Both the position numbers and the translations under genes were made by a program. This document shows positions 55,032 through 63,930 of a stretch of 64,000 nt of DNA, in pieces. The first letter of the stretch is position 1. Each line of letters opens with the position of its first letter. Origin of the DNA: Paraburkholderia franconis (GTDB lineage: Bacteria; Pseudomonadota; Gammaproteobacteria; Burkholderiales; Burkholderiaceae). The stretch spans positions 1 to 64,000 of the forward strand of contig NZ_WHNP01000010.1 of the NCBI RefSeq assembly GCF_009362735.1, read 5' to 3'. The notes below the pieces were generated by a model. The model ran no database searches and was not told the origin of the DNA. It saw nothing but the letters and a program-made list of their open reading frames with translations.

Positions 55032-56294
55032 CTACTGAACCAGTACCGGCACCATCGGCCCGATGCCGGCCGACGTGTTGCCTGGAATGCCTTGAGTTGC
55101 GCAAGGCGTGGCCGGGTCGGTCGCGTCGCCGCGATACTCCAGGTAGATGGCGCCGTTAAGCGGCAGGGTGTTGTTGTTCTTCTCCATCGGGTGCAACATC
55201 AGAACGCATGACCATGACTGAATCGGAGCCTGCTGACTGTTCTGCAACCCTGAGCAGTCAACGACCGGGACGAGTGCGAGTCTACGGTCGGCGCCACTCA
55301 CGTAATCGCTCTGCGCTTGCGTCGTTCCTTGCACGTTAAGGCCTCCCTGGTAGGGCGTGTGATTCGGCCGCCGGTTGTCGCGGAAATCCGGGAACTTGTT
55401 CATGCCTGGAATGACGCCGCCGCTGTTGATGAGCGTCGTATCCGTCGGCCAGTAGGCGTAGCCCGTGAAATCCGATACGCCGCTCGGGTTCGGCGGCCCG
55501 TTGTAGGGATTCTGGTAGATCCCGAAACGGGTGTTCCATGCGCCGTCCAGGCTTTGAACGTTGCCCGTCTTGCCGACCTGCGTTCCGAGCGTTGGCAACG
55601 TGCATTGTCCCGAGCCCGTCAGCATGGCTTTCATGTCGGGCACACTGTTCGCGCCCGGGTACGCGACCCACATGAAGTTGCCCGTCAATTGACCGTCCGA
55701 ACCCACCTTGCTGGGAATCCAGTCGCCCGGGTTGTATGGGCTGCCCGCGGCAGGCTTGCAGATGGCGACAGGCAGCGCGCACGTGGTTTGCGACTGCGTG
55801 GTCGACGCAACCGCCGTCGCCGCGACAGCCGACGTTCCAAGCGCCGAGTTGAGCACCTGCATGAACCAGTTGGCGATACCCGTGCGGTTCACCGTGCAAC
55901 GCACATAGCCGATGTTCGGCACGTCGGCCGTCGTGAACTGGTCCTTCGTCAGATAAGGGCCCGTGAACTGCTTGCTGAACGTGACGTTGCTGTTCGTCGC
56001 AAGCGCCACGTTCTCGCTTTGCAGCAGCACGCGGTTGCTCGACCCGACCGTCATGCCCGCCGCCTCGGGTGCCGCGAGCGACACCGCGTGCGTCAGGTCG
56101 CGTGCCGCCGCGAGCGCGCAGGCGTCGGCTGCATTGGACAATTCGCTCTTCGCGACATACAGCTTGCCCAGATCGATCGCGATGCCGGCGAAGGCGACCA
56201 GCACCGCGAGCGTGAGCGCGACGATGATCGCCACGACGCCACGCTCGCCGCGACGAGCGGCACCGTATCCACGAGGTTGATTGACGCGACGCAT
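55032..56294 (-). CDS. tadG: TadG-like pilus-associated protein
   Basis: 420 residues from ATG 56294 with GGGAGATCG upstream. The TadG N-terminal motif GERGVVAIIVALTLAVLVAFAGIAIDLGKLYVAKSELSNAADACALAAARDL is intact. The remainder is a large extracytoplasmic part with cysteines (VVDCSGLQ, SWSCVLMLHP) and an N-terminal DUF2134-like region (LQSENVALATNSNVTFSKQF). No von Willebrand A metal site was recognised. It lies 10 bp before the TadE-like genes. Confidence 0.88.
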   Translation of the reverse strand: MRRVNQPRGYGAARRGERGVVAIIVALTLAVLVAFAGIAIDLGKLYVAKSELSNAADACALAAARDLTHAVSLAAPEAAGMTVGSSNRVLLQSENVALATNSNVTFSKQFTGPYLTKDQFTTADVPNIGYVRCTVNRTGIANWFMQVLNSALGTSAVAATAVASTTQSQTTCALPVAICKPAAGSPYNPGDWIPSKVGSDGQLTGNFMWVAYPGANSVPDMKAMLTGSGQCTLPTLGTQVGKTGNVQSLDGAWNTRFGIYQNPYNGPPNPSGVSDFTGYAYWPTDTTLINSGGVIPGMNKFPDFRDNRRPNHTPYQGGLNVQGTTQAQSDYVSGADRRLALVPVVDCSGLQNSQQAPIQSWSCVLMLHPMEKNNNTLPLNGAIYLEYRGDATDPATPCATQGIPGNTSAGIGPMVPVLVQ

Positions 56295-56321
56295 GACGAT
56301 CTCCCGTGCCTGTTCCCGTTC

Positions 56322-56624
56322 CTACTGCCCCGAGCTTCCGTTGCCTATTCCGATGACGTACGGATTCGCCGTCTGCAGAGGTCTCTGGAAGTTCTTGTCG
56401 TAGTTGTCCATTGCGGCAGTGGCGGCCACGCCGTCGATGCCCTGTGTGGCGGGCGCATGCTCGCCGGCGTGCGGATCGATGATCTGCGCCTGGGTGACGG
56501 CTTTCAGCGCCTTGCCGAAATTCGCATCCCAGATCGGCGTGCTGGTCATGCATCCGTTCAGCGCGAGACAGGCGGGCAAGACGAGCGCTGCGCGACGCGC
56601 GAAGACAATGAGTTCGAGTTTCAT
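56322..56624 (-). CDS. Small tad-locus lipoprotein
   Basis: 100 residues from ATG 56624 with AGGGGAATC upstream. A lipobox LALNGC (~20-25) follows a hydrophobic signal. The mature protein (TSTPIWDANFGKALKAVTQAQIIDPHAG) resembles the short lipoproteins found in Burkholderia and Ralstonia tad loci beside the secretin. It may take the place of CpaD/RcpB as a secretin-assisting lipoprotein; the exact family is uncertain. Confidence 0.78.
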   Translation of the reverse strand: MKLELIVFARRAALVLPACLALNGCMTSTPIWDANFGKALKAVTQAQIIDPHAGEHAPATQGIDGVAATAAMDNYDKNFQRPLQTANPYVIGIGNGSSGQ

Positions 56625-56645
56625 GAGATTCCCCTTGGCATCAGA

Positions 56646-58589
56646 TCAGCGGCCCAGCGCATGGCTTGACGCATTGGCATTCGTGACTTCCTGTCGACCT
56701 TCGAGCACGGCGATTCTTCGGGCGGCGGCTTCGATGCGCGCCGCCCTGTCCGCGTTCCCGTCCTTCATCGAGGTCTGTGCGGCAGGCTGTGCGGGTGTCC
56801 GCATATCAGCCGGCGGCTCCTCGGTGCCCGTCGTCGACGGCCGGGCCGGCGTGTCCGACGTTGCCTGCGTGTCGTGCGGAGGGAGGGCCATCGTGGCAGG
56901 CGCGGCGGGCGCCTGAGGCGCGGGAGCGGGAGCCGGACCGGGCACCGGCTGCACGTCCGGCGGCGTGCCTACGGGCGCCACGGAAGTCCTGCCATGACGG
57001 CCTTCCATGTTGCCTGTCGCATAGACGTCGACGACATTCGGTTGCGAGAAGCTGTCCGTCGGCAGCGGATAGTTCTGCGTTTGCATCGGCTTCACCAGAT
57101 GCGGCGTGATGATGAACACGAGTTCCGTCAGGTCCTGCTGGAAATTCGTGCTGCGAAGCAATGCGCCGAGAACGGGCACTTCGCCCAGCCCCGGAACCGC
57201 TTTCAGCGCACCCGTCACGTTGCTGCTCAACAGGCCGCCGATCGCGAACGATTCGCCATCGTGCATCTGGACAACCGTCGATGCGCGGCGCGTGTTGATG
57301 AGCGGCAGGATGGAAATACCCGTCGAGCCGGAGGCGGAGACCGTCACACCCGTGGGCGACAGTTCGGACACTTCGGGCGCCACCCTCAGGTTGATCTGCC
57401 CTCCCGCCAGCACAGTCGGCGTGAACCTGAGCCCGACGCCGAACTCTTCCTGCTGCAGCGTGATGCTCGCTACGCCGTTGCCGCTGCTCTGCGGAATGGG
57501 AATGAAGATTTTGCCGCCCGATAGGAACGTGGCCTCCTGGCCGCTGACCGTCACGAGGTTCGGTTCTGCAAGAATCTTGACCAGATTGTCAGTCTTCTGC
57601 GCATCGACCGCGAGATTGAACGGACGGTTGTTGGCCTTGCTGGCGGCGAACGCGCTCGTCACGCCGGCCAGCAGGTTGCTCACCAGCGCCCCCGTCCACG
57701 AGCCGAAGCCGCCCTGGATGTTGACGGCCGAGCCCAACTGGTTGATCAGCGTCTTCGCCACCTCCGCGACCTTGACTTCGAGCATCACCTGCTGCGGCGA
57801 ATCGACGGACATCATATTGATGACTGTCGTCGCCTTGCTCGTGCTCGAGCTTTGCTGGCTCACGCTCGTCGTCCCGTTGCCGGAATTCGCCGACGCGGCC
57901 TGCTGTTGCTGCGTGGGTTGTGAGTCCGCGAATGCCTGAGCGATCTGCATGGCCTGCTGTGCCGCGGGCGCACTCGACACGCGGCCAGCCAGCACGAGGT
58001 TGCCGGCCGCCGTCGATACGCGGATGCCCCGCTCTTCGGGCATCAGCTGGCCGAGCGCCCGCTGCAGCCCTTCGGCGTCGACATTGACGATCACGTTGAT
58101 CATCTGGCACGCGCCGCTCTTGCCCTGCACGATCATGTTGGTCGTGCCGACCGTCATCCCGACGACGTAAAGCGTACGGGGCGACACCAGCGCAGCCTGC
58201 ACGACGACCGGGTTGCCGAGCGTGCGATTGCGCGCAGGCTCGGCAAGCGGTACGAGGACCGATTTGCCGACGGGTACGTTGACGCTGGTTTCGTCGCGGA
58301 TTTCTCCCGTGCAACTCGGGCCGCGCAACGGAATCGGCCCGCTCATCGCAACGGCAGCCGGCTGTCCCTGCATCGGCGCCATCGCGACCATCATCGGCGC
58401 TGCGCCGCGCGCGGTCGGCAGCGGCGGATTCGCACCGCGCTTCGCAAGTGCCGGGTATTCGATCGCTTCCTGCGCCTCACTGGTCTGCGCGGCCACCAGC
58501 CCAAAGCAAAGCGCCGCGACGAGCGCCGTGCTGCGCAGTGAGCGGCCCTGCATCTGGCAGCCGCCCGGAACCCCCTGATTCGTCTTCAT
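56646..58589 (-). CDS. cpaC: Tad pilus secretin CpaC/RcpA
   Basis: 647 residues. A signal peptide (STALVAALCFGLVAAQTSEAQ) precedes the RcpA N-terminal domain (ETSVNVPVGKSVLVPLAEPARNRTLGNPVVVQAALVSPRTLYVVGMTVGTTNMIVQ) and a BON/N1 domain. The secretin core has QVMLEVKVAEVAKTLINQLG, VPGLGEVPVLGALLRS and LTELVFIITPHLVKPM. The ~130-residue C-terminal tail is Pro/Ala-rich. It forms the outer-membrane pore for Flp fibres. Confidence 0.93.
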   Translation of the reverse strand: MKTNQGVPGGCQMQGRSLRSTALVAALCFGLVAAQTSEAQEAIEYPALAKRGANPPLPTARGAAPMMVAMAPMQGQPAAVAMSGPIPLRGPSCTGEIRDETSVNVPVGKSVLVPLAEPARNRTLGNPVVVQAALVSPRTLYVVGMTVGTTNMIVQGKSGACQMINVIVNVDAEGLQRALGQLMPEERGIRVSTAAGNLVLAGRVSSAPAAQQAMQIAQAFADSQPTQQQQAASANSGNGTTSVSQQSSSTSKATTVINMMSVDSPQQVMLEVKVAEVAKTLINQLGSAVNIQGGFGSWTGALVSNLLAGVTSAFAASKANNRPFNLAVDAQKTDNLVKILAEPNLVTVSGQEATFLSGGKIFIPIPQSSGNGVASITLQQEEFGVGLRFTPTVLAGGQINLRVAPEVSELSPTGVTVSASGSTGISILPLINTRRASTVVQMHDGESFAIGGLLSSNVTGALKAVPGLGEVPVLGALLRSTNFQQDLTELVFIITPHLVKPMQTQNYPLPTDSFSQPNVVDVYATGNMEGRHGRTSVAPVGTPPDVQPVPGPAPAPAPQAPAAPATMALPPHDTQATSDTPARPSTTGTEEPPADMRTPAQPAAQTSMKDGNADRAARIEAAARRIAVLEGRQEVTNANASSHALGR

Positions 58590-58686
58590 TTTTCAATGCC
58601 CCCGTTACCCGATGTCTTTCGATCGCGACGTGTGGTCCTTGCGGCGCCGGATGTCCAGCGCTCGCTCACGCCCTGTCCAGTTCCGC

Positions 58687-59532
58687 CTAGAAACACTCGA
58701 CGCTGCCCAGCACGCCTGATAGAACGCCTACGCAGTCGCGCGGTGCGGCGTGCCGCACCACGTAGTGCGCGCGTACGGGCCGCACAGGTGCCGCGGGCGC
58801 CGACGCGGCCACCGGCGCTGACGCGCCGAGCAACGTGAACTTCGTTGCGCCGACGGTCGGCAGCGTGGCGGTATCGACCTGGTTGCGCAGCACGAGCGAC
58901 AGCGTGCCCACGCTGCGCGCCAGATCGAGCTTCTCTGCCTGCTCGGGCGTAACTTCGAGCGTGACGGCATTGACGACCTTAGGCTTGGTCTCGTCGCGGC
59001 CGACTTCCTGGGCGACGGCGAGCACCAGGATCTTCTCGAGCACGATCTTGGAGATGCTTTCGTCCTTGCTCGAGCCCTTGTCGCTGCCTTTGTCCTGCTG
59101 CGTGCTGACGATGATGTCGACGTAGTTGCCGGGCAACGCGAATCCCGCCACGCCGATCACGTCGTTCACCCGCACGGTGATGGCGCGGCGCCCCTCCGCG
59201 ATCACGGCCGACAGGCCGCCCACTGTGCCGACGGGCGTGAGCTTGCCTTCGAGAATCGGCTCGCCGCGCAGCACGCTGTTCTTCATCACGCGCCCGTCGA
59301 GTTTCTGCACGTCGCCGAACGTGCCGGGCGGCACGCTGCCCGATGGCCAGTCGACCATCTTGATGAACTCGGGATTCAGCCGCTGGCCGAGATTGATGTC
59401 GACGGCCGCGACGGCGACCTTCGCCGTCATGCCCGACGACTTGTCCATCAGCCAGCGCGATGCCATTGCCACGGCGCCGAGTCCGGCCACGGCAGCTATC
59501 ACCAACATCACGAGGGCGCGTACGTTCTTCAT
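58687..59532 (-). CDS. cpaB: Tad pilus assembly protein CpaB/RcpC
   Basis: 281 residues from ATG 59532 with GGGAGGTTC upstream. One N-terminal membrane helix is followed by an SAF domain (VAVAAVDINLGQRLNPEFIKMVDWPSGSVP) and the RcpC domain (GRRAITVRVNDVIGVAGFALPGNYVDIIVS ... AVTLEVTPEQAEKLDLARSVGTLSLVLRN). It is a periplasmic partner of the secretin. It is 63 bp behind the AAA ATPase and 97 bp before cpaC. Confidence 0.93.
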   Translation of the reverse strand: MKNVRALVMLVIAAVAGLGAVAMASRWLMDKSSGMTAKVAVAAVDINLGQRLNPEFIKMVDWPSGSVPPGTFGDVQKLDGRVMKNSVLRGEPILEGKLTPVGTVGGLSAVIAEGRRAITVRVNDVIGVAGFALPGNYVDIIVSTQQDKGSDKGSSKDESISKIVLEKILVLAVAQEVGRDETKPKVVNAVTLEVTPEQAEKLDLARSVGTLSLVLRNQVDTATLPTVGATKFTLLGASAPVAASAPAAPVRPVRAHYVVRHAAPRDCVGVLSGVLGSVECF

Positions 59533-59595
59533 GGTGAACCTCCCTGATTACTGACCTGTTTCCTGATTAGGGTTTCCGGCCGCTTAACCGGTCCA

Positions 59596-61026
59596 TTAAC
59601 CGGCCGCTGATTTTTTTGCGCCCCGCTCCGAGGCGCCCTGCTGTTGCGTCGGCGGCGGGGCGTCGTGCTCACCCGTGACCGCGAAATAGCTGTTCCAGGC
59701 ACGCAACAGATTCAGTGCATCGGCGATTGCGGGCTGATCCAGGTACTTCGCGTTGGCGAGCACGATGCGTAGAAGATCGCCCGGATAACAGGCGAGCAAC
59801 GGCCGGCCCGACGTCATGTGCAGGTGATGAACGAGATATTCGAACGCATCGTCATCCGAAATGACATTGAGTTCTCCGCAGCGGCGCTCGTACACGGCCC
59901 GGTACTCGGCGACGTCGAGCGGACCGACGTACAGCTTGCAGCCCAGGCGCCGGAAGAAGGCCTCGTCGCCCAGATCGCCCGGCGCGAAGTTGCTCGAGAA
60001 CGCAACCCAGACGTCGAACGGAAGCGAGAAGCGCAAGCCCGTGTGCAAGGTCAGCATGTCGCGGCCGCGGTCGAACGGCACGATCCAGCGGTTGAGCAGT
60101 TCGGCCGGCTCGACGCGCTGACGGCCCAGGTCATCGACCACGTACAGCCCGCCGTTGGCTTTCACGTGCGGCGGCGCCTGATAGAAACCGCTCGCTGCGT
60201 CGTAGCGCAACTCGAGCATGTCGAGCGTCAGTTCGCCGCCCGACAGCACCGTCGGCCGGCGACAAATCTGCCACCGTGCGTCGCTCGGGGCGCCCGATGC
60301 GCTGTCGTGCGCGGTGCCTGTGACGGGGTCGTGAATGAGCGGATCGAAAATCTGGATCACTTCGTTCTCGACCGCGATTGCATAGGGCACGGCGACGCGG
60401 CCCGGCAACAGCTTGCCCAATCGTTCGGCAAGCGAAGTTTTTCCGCTGCCCGGCGGGCCAAAGAAGATCACCGGCTTGCCGCTATTGACCGCGCCGCCGA
60501 TGTCGTCGAGCAGAGAGGTCCTGACCGTCAGCCCTGCGAAGGCCGCGCGCATCTGTGCGTACGTCACGTGCATGTGCCGGACGGATTGCCGCTTCAGCGC
60601 CGCTTCATAGGTGGCGAGCGATACGGGAGCCGGGCCGACGTAACGGCAGCGGTTCATGAATTCGGACGCACGTTGACGACCGCCTTCCGTCAGCTGCAGT
60701 TCGACATCGAGGTCGCTGGCGCCGCGCCGGACGATTTCGAGAATCCGCTCGCGCACGCCGAACGACACGACGCTGTCGAGCACACCGGCGCCGAGCTTGA
60801 GACGCTGCGTGAGCTGGGACAGCGTCACTTTGCCCATCACAAAGGCGGACTTGGCGACGAGTTCGAGAAGAAAGGTCTGGTCGAGGCCTGTTTCGGCAAT
60901 TGTCCGCGGCGCGCGGGCCAGCAGGCTCGCTTCGGCAAGATTCTCATCGGCGCGGGCGCGGCTTGCGTCGTGCAGGCGCGTTACCTCGGCCGACGCTTGC
61001 GGCGCCGTGTGTTGTTCGTCTTTCAC
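59596..61026 (-). CDS. AAA-type ATPase of the tad locus
   Basis: 476 residues from a GTG at 61026 preceded by GGGGGTAC; an ATG at 61053 with no ribosome site is the alternative. Walker A FFGPPGSGKTSLAERLGKLLPG lies near residue 200 and Walker B GGLYVVDDLGRQRVEPAELLNRW near 300. The N-terminal ~150 residues contain a helical domain (LLELVAKSAFVMGKVTLSQLTQRLKL). Such ATPases recur in Burkholderia tad clusters between cpaA and cpaB, but their role is not established; regulation or disassembly of the machine is possible. The C-terminus is Gln/Lys-rich and disordered. Confidence 0.82.
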   Translation of the reverse strand: MKDEQHTAPQASAEVTRLHDASRARADENLAEASLLARAPRTIAETGLDQTFLLELVAKSAFVMGKVTLSQLTQRLKLGAGVLDSVVSFGVRERILEIVRRGASDLDVELQLTEGGRQRASEFMNRCRYVGPAPVSLATYEAALKRQSVRHMHVTYAQMRAAFAGLTVRTSLLDDIGGAVNSGKPVIFFGPPGSGKTSLAERLGKLLPGRVAVPYAIAVENEVIQIFDPLIHDPVTGTAHDSASGAPSDARWQICRRPTVLSGGELTLDMLELRYDAASGFYQAPPHVKANGGLYVVDDLGRQRVEPAELLNRWIVPFDRGRDMLTLHTGLRFSLPFDVWVAFSSNFAPGDLGDEAFFRRLGCKLYVGPLDVAEYRAVYERRCGELNVISDDDAFEYLVHHLHMTSGRPLLACYPGDLLRIVLANAKYLDQPAIADALNLLRAWNSYFAVTGEHDAPPPTQQQGASERGAKKSAAG

Positions 61027-61172
61027 GTTGTACCCCCGATTGGTCCCGCGCATCGCGCTAAAGATCTCGTGCTGCCTTCTGCTTCCTTGTGCTGCCTTGT
61101 GCTCGCGTTATGCCGCCCCTCGGCGTGGGCTCTCTTCCCCGTATGAGTCTTCTGCTCGAATCCGGTGCCGCG

Positions 61173-61712
61173 TCAAACGATGCTCTGTCCGGCGCGCAGG
61201 ATCATGATGCTCAACGTACCCAGCGCAATGGCCACGCCATATGGCAGCGACCCGACAGAAGGCAGTGCCACGCTTCGTTCCCTGTCCATCAGACTGCCGC
61301 CCCTCGAAAGCAGGATCGCGAGCATGTTGGTCCCCGTCGACTTCAACGCGCGTTTGAACACGACGACTGCGAGCGCCCAGACACCGCCGATCGTGCACGT
61401 CACCAGCACAATCTCGAACGCCAGTTCCGGCCCGACGAACGCACCCACCATCGCCATAAGCTTCACGTCGCCCGCGCCCATGCCGCGCAGCAGATACAGC
61501 GGAAGGAACAGGACCCCGCCCGTCAGCAATCCGAGCCCCCACGACGCGTACCCTTGGGCTGCACCGTGCTGCCACCACTGCACGGCGAGCGCCAGCGCCA
61601 GTCCCGTCACCACGAGCGGGTTTGGAATGCGGCGCGAATGCAGATCCGATCGCGCTGCCACTGCCAACAAACCCAGCAGACAAATGCCGACCGGAAATTC
61701 AAAAGCGTTCAT
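61173..61712 (-). CDS. cpaA: Flp prepilin peptidase CpaA/TadV
   Basis: 179 residues from ATG 61712 with GGGGAAAC upstream. An A24-type aspartyl peptidase with four to six hydrophobic segments and both catalytic Asp motifs: RSDLHSRRIPN and MGAGDVKLMAMVGAF. It removes the leader of Flp and TadE-type pilins at the inner membrane. It lies behind the two flp genes with a stable hairpin in between. It might also process the pseudopilins of the compact secretion cluster, which has no peptidase gene. Confidence 0.93.
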   Translation of the reverse strand: MNAFEFPVGICLLGLLAVAARSDLHSRRIPNPLVVTGLALALAVQWWQHGAAQGYASWGLGLLTGGVLFLPLYLLRGMGAGDVKLMAMVGAFVGPELAFEIVLVTCTIGGVWALAVVVFKRALKSTGTNMLAILLSRGGSLMDRERSVALPSVGSLPYGVAIALGTLSIMILRAGQSIV

Positions 61713-61818
61713 GGCGTTTCCCCGTTTGTGCTGCTGCAGATTCCGACTGACACGCAATCGGTCTCTTCAGTTCTTCTATCTATCGATGCTTCGTTTTGCA
61801 CTTCACGCCGCCGATCAG

Positions 61819-61848
61819 GGAGCTGCCTGGCAAAAGCCCGGCAGCTCC
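61819..61848 (-). terminator. Hairpin between flp and cpaA (attenuator candidate)
   Basis: GGAGCTGCC (61819-61827) pairs with GGCAGCTCC (61840-61848) around a 12-base loop that can add two more G-C pairs. It lies 28 bp after the stop of the proximal flp gene. No T run follows on the minus strand, so it may slow transcription or protect the abundant flp mRNA from decay instead of ending it. This fits strong flp and weak tad expression. Confidence 0.5.
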
Positions 61849-61875
61849 GCTCACGCCTGTCGTCGCCTACGTCGA

Positions 61876-62067
61876 TTACGTGTTCGCCGCTCCGGCAGCG
61901 ATCTGGTTACCGATGTACGTGAAGATGGTGTTCAGGCTGGTACCCGCCACCGTCGCCCCACCGATCACCATCACCGAGATCAGCGCAGCCAGCAGACCAT
62001 ATTCGATCGCCGTCACGCCATTTTCTTCGCGGGCAAAGGCACCGATGAGGTCGAGAGTTTTTTGCAT
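61876..62067 (-). CDS. flp: Flp-type major pilin 1
   Basis: 63 residues from ATG 62067 with AAGGAGAT upstream. Leader MQKTLDLIGAFAREENG, cleavage before VTAIEYGLLAALISVMVIGG with the Glu-Tyr pair of Flp pilins, then a short tail TSLNTIFTYIGNQIAAGAANT. It polymerises into the thin Flp adhesion fibre after processing by CpaA. It is a tandem paralogue of the next gene, identical at 51 of 63 residues or more by eye. Confidence 0.95.
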   Translation of the reverse strand: MQKTLDLIGAFAREENGVTAIEYGLLAALISVMVIGGATVAGTSLNTIFTYIGNQIAAGAANT

Positions 62068-62189
62068 CTCAATCTCCTTGGTTTGAAGGTTTGTATCAGT
62101 GATTCTTCGTGTTCCTCAACTCACTTCGCGTCGCCGGTCGCGGAACTGTCCGGCGAAGGGCCGGCAGCTCCGCTCACGCCGGCTGTCGC

Positions 62190-62381
62190 TTACGTGTTCC
62201 CCGATGCGAGGGCCAGCTTGTTACCGACGTATGTGAAGATGGTGTTCAGGTTGGTACCGGCCACCGTCGCGCCACCGATCACCATCACGGAGATCAGCGC
62301 AGCCAGCAGGCCGTATTCGATCGCCGTCACACCATCTTCATCACGCGCAAAGGCACGGATCAGGTCGAGAGTTTTTTGCAT
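62190..62381 (-). CDS. flp: Flp-type major pilin 2
   Basis: 63 residues from ATG 62381 with AAGGAGAT upstream; first gene of the leftward tad locus. Leader MQKTLDLIRAFARDEDG, then VTAIEYGLLAALISVMVIGG and the tail TNLNTIFTYVGNKLALASGNT. Differences from flp 1 cluster in the leader and the C-terminal tail, the surface-exposed part. The duplicated unit extends past the stop codon, since GGCAGCTCCGCTCACGCC follows both genes. Confidence 0.95.
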   Translation of the reverse strand: MQKTLDLIRAFARDEDGVTAIEYGLLAALISVMVIGGATVAGTNLNTIFTYVGNKLALASGNT

Positions 62382-62504
62382 TTGAATCTCCTTAACAAAG
62401 AAGTTGTTTTACTCAGGTACGCTAGACATGCCCGCTGCGGGAACCGAGCACTGGTTAAAAGCTGCAGACTGCGCAGCCGGATTGGCATCAACGACCGGTT
62501 CGGT

Positions 62505-62540
62505 GCTGGAGCGCGTTGTTGCTATTCGCCGCGCTCCAGC
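62505..62540. promoter_or_regulatory. Strong hairpin upstream of the flp genes
   Basis: An 11-bp perfect inverted repeat, GCTGGAGCGCG (62505-62515) and CGCGCTCCAGC (62530-62540), encloses a 14-base loop. It starts 124 bp upstream of the first flp ATG. Lacking a T tract on either strand, it may be part of the flp 5' leader, a protein-binding dyad, or a weak terminator. Confidence 0.45.
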
Positions 62541-63714
62541 CCGCCTCTCCCCAACGCCATTTACTTCGAAAACCTTAACGACGGCCGAGACCGTCGTCGC
62601 GGTTGCCTGACCTTCGTCGCTGTCGACAGCCGAAGCCCGAAAGCGATGAAGTTTCCGGACGCCGCAGAACTGAACCCCCCGTCAGCTGCCCTGCAGCGCC
62701 TGAAACCGTGACGCTCATCCTGCTGAGCAGTGCGCGCGTCACCGTCGCGGGGACATATAGCCAGAACAGTGCCATCCATGCGGGAAGGCTTGCTGGAACT
62801 GGTTCATTCAGCCAAAAGAACGAGTCCTGACGCGTCCGTGACGGCGAATGTTTCAGCGGTGAAAATTGTCAAAATTGGGAATTGTGAGGATCGCGCGGAT
62901 ACGAATGTGGGGCGGCGAACAGAAAATGTCTGAGGAAACCTTCATGCAGGATTGCGCACGGTGGGCGCTTTGACGGCAGTTCAAGCGTCTGCAACGGTCG
63001 GCCCCAATTATTGGGAAGGCGAAATCTCCGCGACACAATCCACGCCGCCAAAATGGATGAGCGCACTGACCCGTCACATTTTGTTACAGCTTCGAAACAT
63101 GAATTGTTGGGTAAAAATGTCGCCGAGATCGGATTAGACCGAAAACTTCGGTACTAAATGCTCGATCAAGGCGTCGCGGACGCTTCCCGATCGCCGATTC
63201 CGGTGGGTGTGGACTGATGAATACCCTTATTTTTGGATTCGCCGGACCGGTTGGCCGTCATCGTCACATTTCGTTACAACCCCGATACATGAGAGGTAAT
63301 CCTTGCTCGTTCGGGTCGAAGCTTACGATGAAGCGCGGCTAGTCGACCGAAGCGTTCGTCCGCCGATTCGCCACGCGGCATCCGGCAGAAACCGATCGGA
63401 CCGGCCGACAAAGGCGGACGGGGCGGCGCGATGCGGTTCCTGGCGCAAATTCGGTTGAACAACCAGCAGGAACGCTCAAAAGATCACGATTTGGCGGCTC
63501 GCTTCGAACCCGACGGCGGGCAGAGTCGTCTCCCGGCAGGTCTCTCATCGATCGGACGTATTTTCAGGTAATAGCGCGCCAAGACTTCCATTTCCTGCGC
63601 GGGATCGTCGCGCCACCACGTGTGCAAGTCTCTCTCGGTACGAAATGTCGGGAGGCTGTTTGTCGAGGCGCGCGTCAACAGCATGCGTGACTGCCCGGCG
63701 AGCCTCATTCCTCT
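62541..63714. other. Non-coding flank of the tad locus
   Basis: No frame here has a recognisable family motif; small frames on both strands look random. A leftward frame near 63484-63708 has a reasonable ribosome site and reads TFRTERDLHTWWRDDPAQEMEVLARYYL, but I cannot assign or support it. The stretch includes the direct repeats listed separately and is relatively AT-rich around 62850-63120. Confidence 0.45.
63072..63291. repeat. Two-copy direct repeat with GTYACA half-sites
   Basis: CGTCACATTTTGTTACAGC (from 63072) and CGTCACATTTCGTTACAAC (from 63262) are near-identical copies starting 190 bp apart. Similarity continues about 11 bases further (TTCGAAACATGA and CCCGATACATGA). Each copy holds GTCACA and GTTACA spaced exactly 10 bp, the layout of OmpR/PhoB-type tandem half-sites. 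They probably mark regulatory sites for an unseen regulator. Confidence 0.5.
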
Positions 63715-63930
63715 TTGCCCACGCTCGTCTTTCGGAGAACCGTTGCCGTCGCCATCGGTGGAATCGCTGGGATGACGTCAAATTTCTTCAGCGGGAAACT
63801 GTGGGTCTTCAAGCGATCAGCGGAACCGCTCTCCGAATCCTCGTTCACCGAACATACTCGATCGCATTTACGAGAAGACCGGAATCGGTCGAAAGACTCC
63901 TTACGCATCGTTACTTGGTCAAGTGGTTAG
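63715..63930 (+). pseudogene. Possible 3' remnant of a GtrA-family membrane protein gene
   Basis: The frame reads VFRRTVAVAIGGIAGMTSNFFSGKLWVFKRS, which resembles the last membrane helix and terminal WVFK of GtrA-like flippase proteins. A TGA lies in frame at 63688, only eight codons before, and no earlier GtrA helices were found in other frames. A ~35-residue tail unlike GtrA follows. It is best treated as a remnant or chance similarity. Confidence 0.25.
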
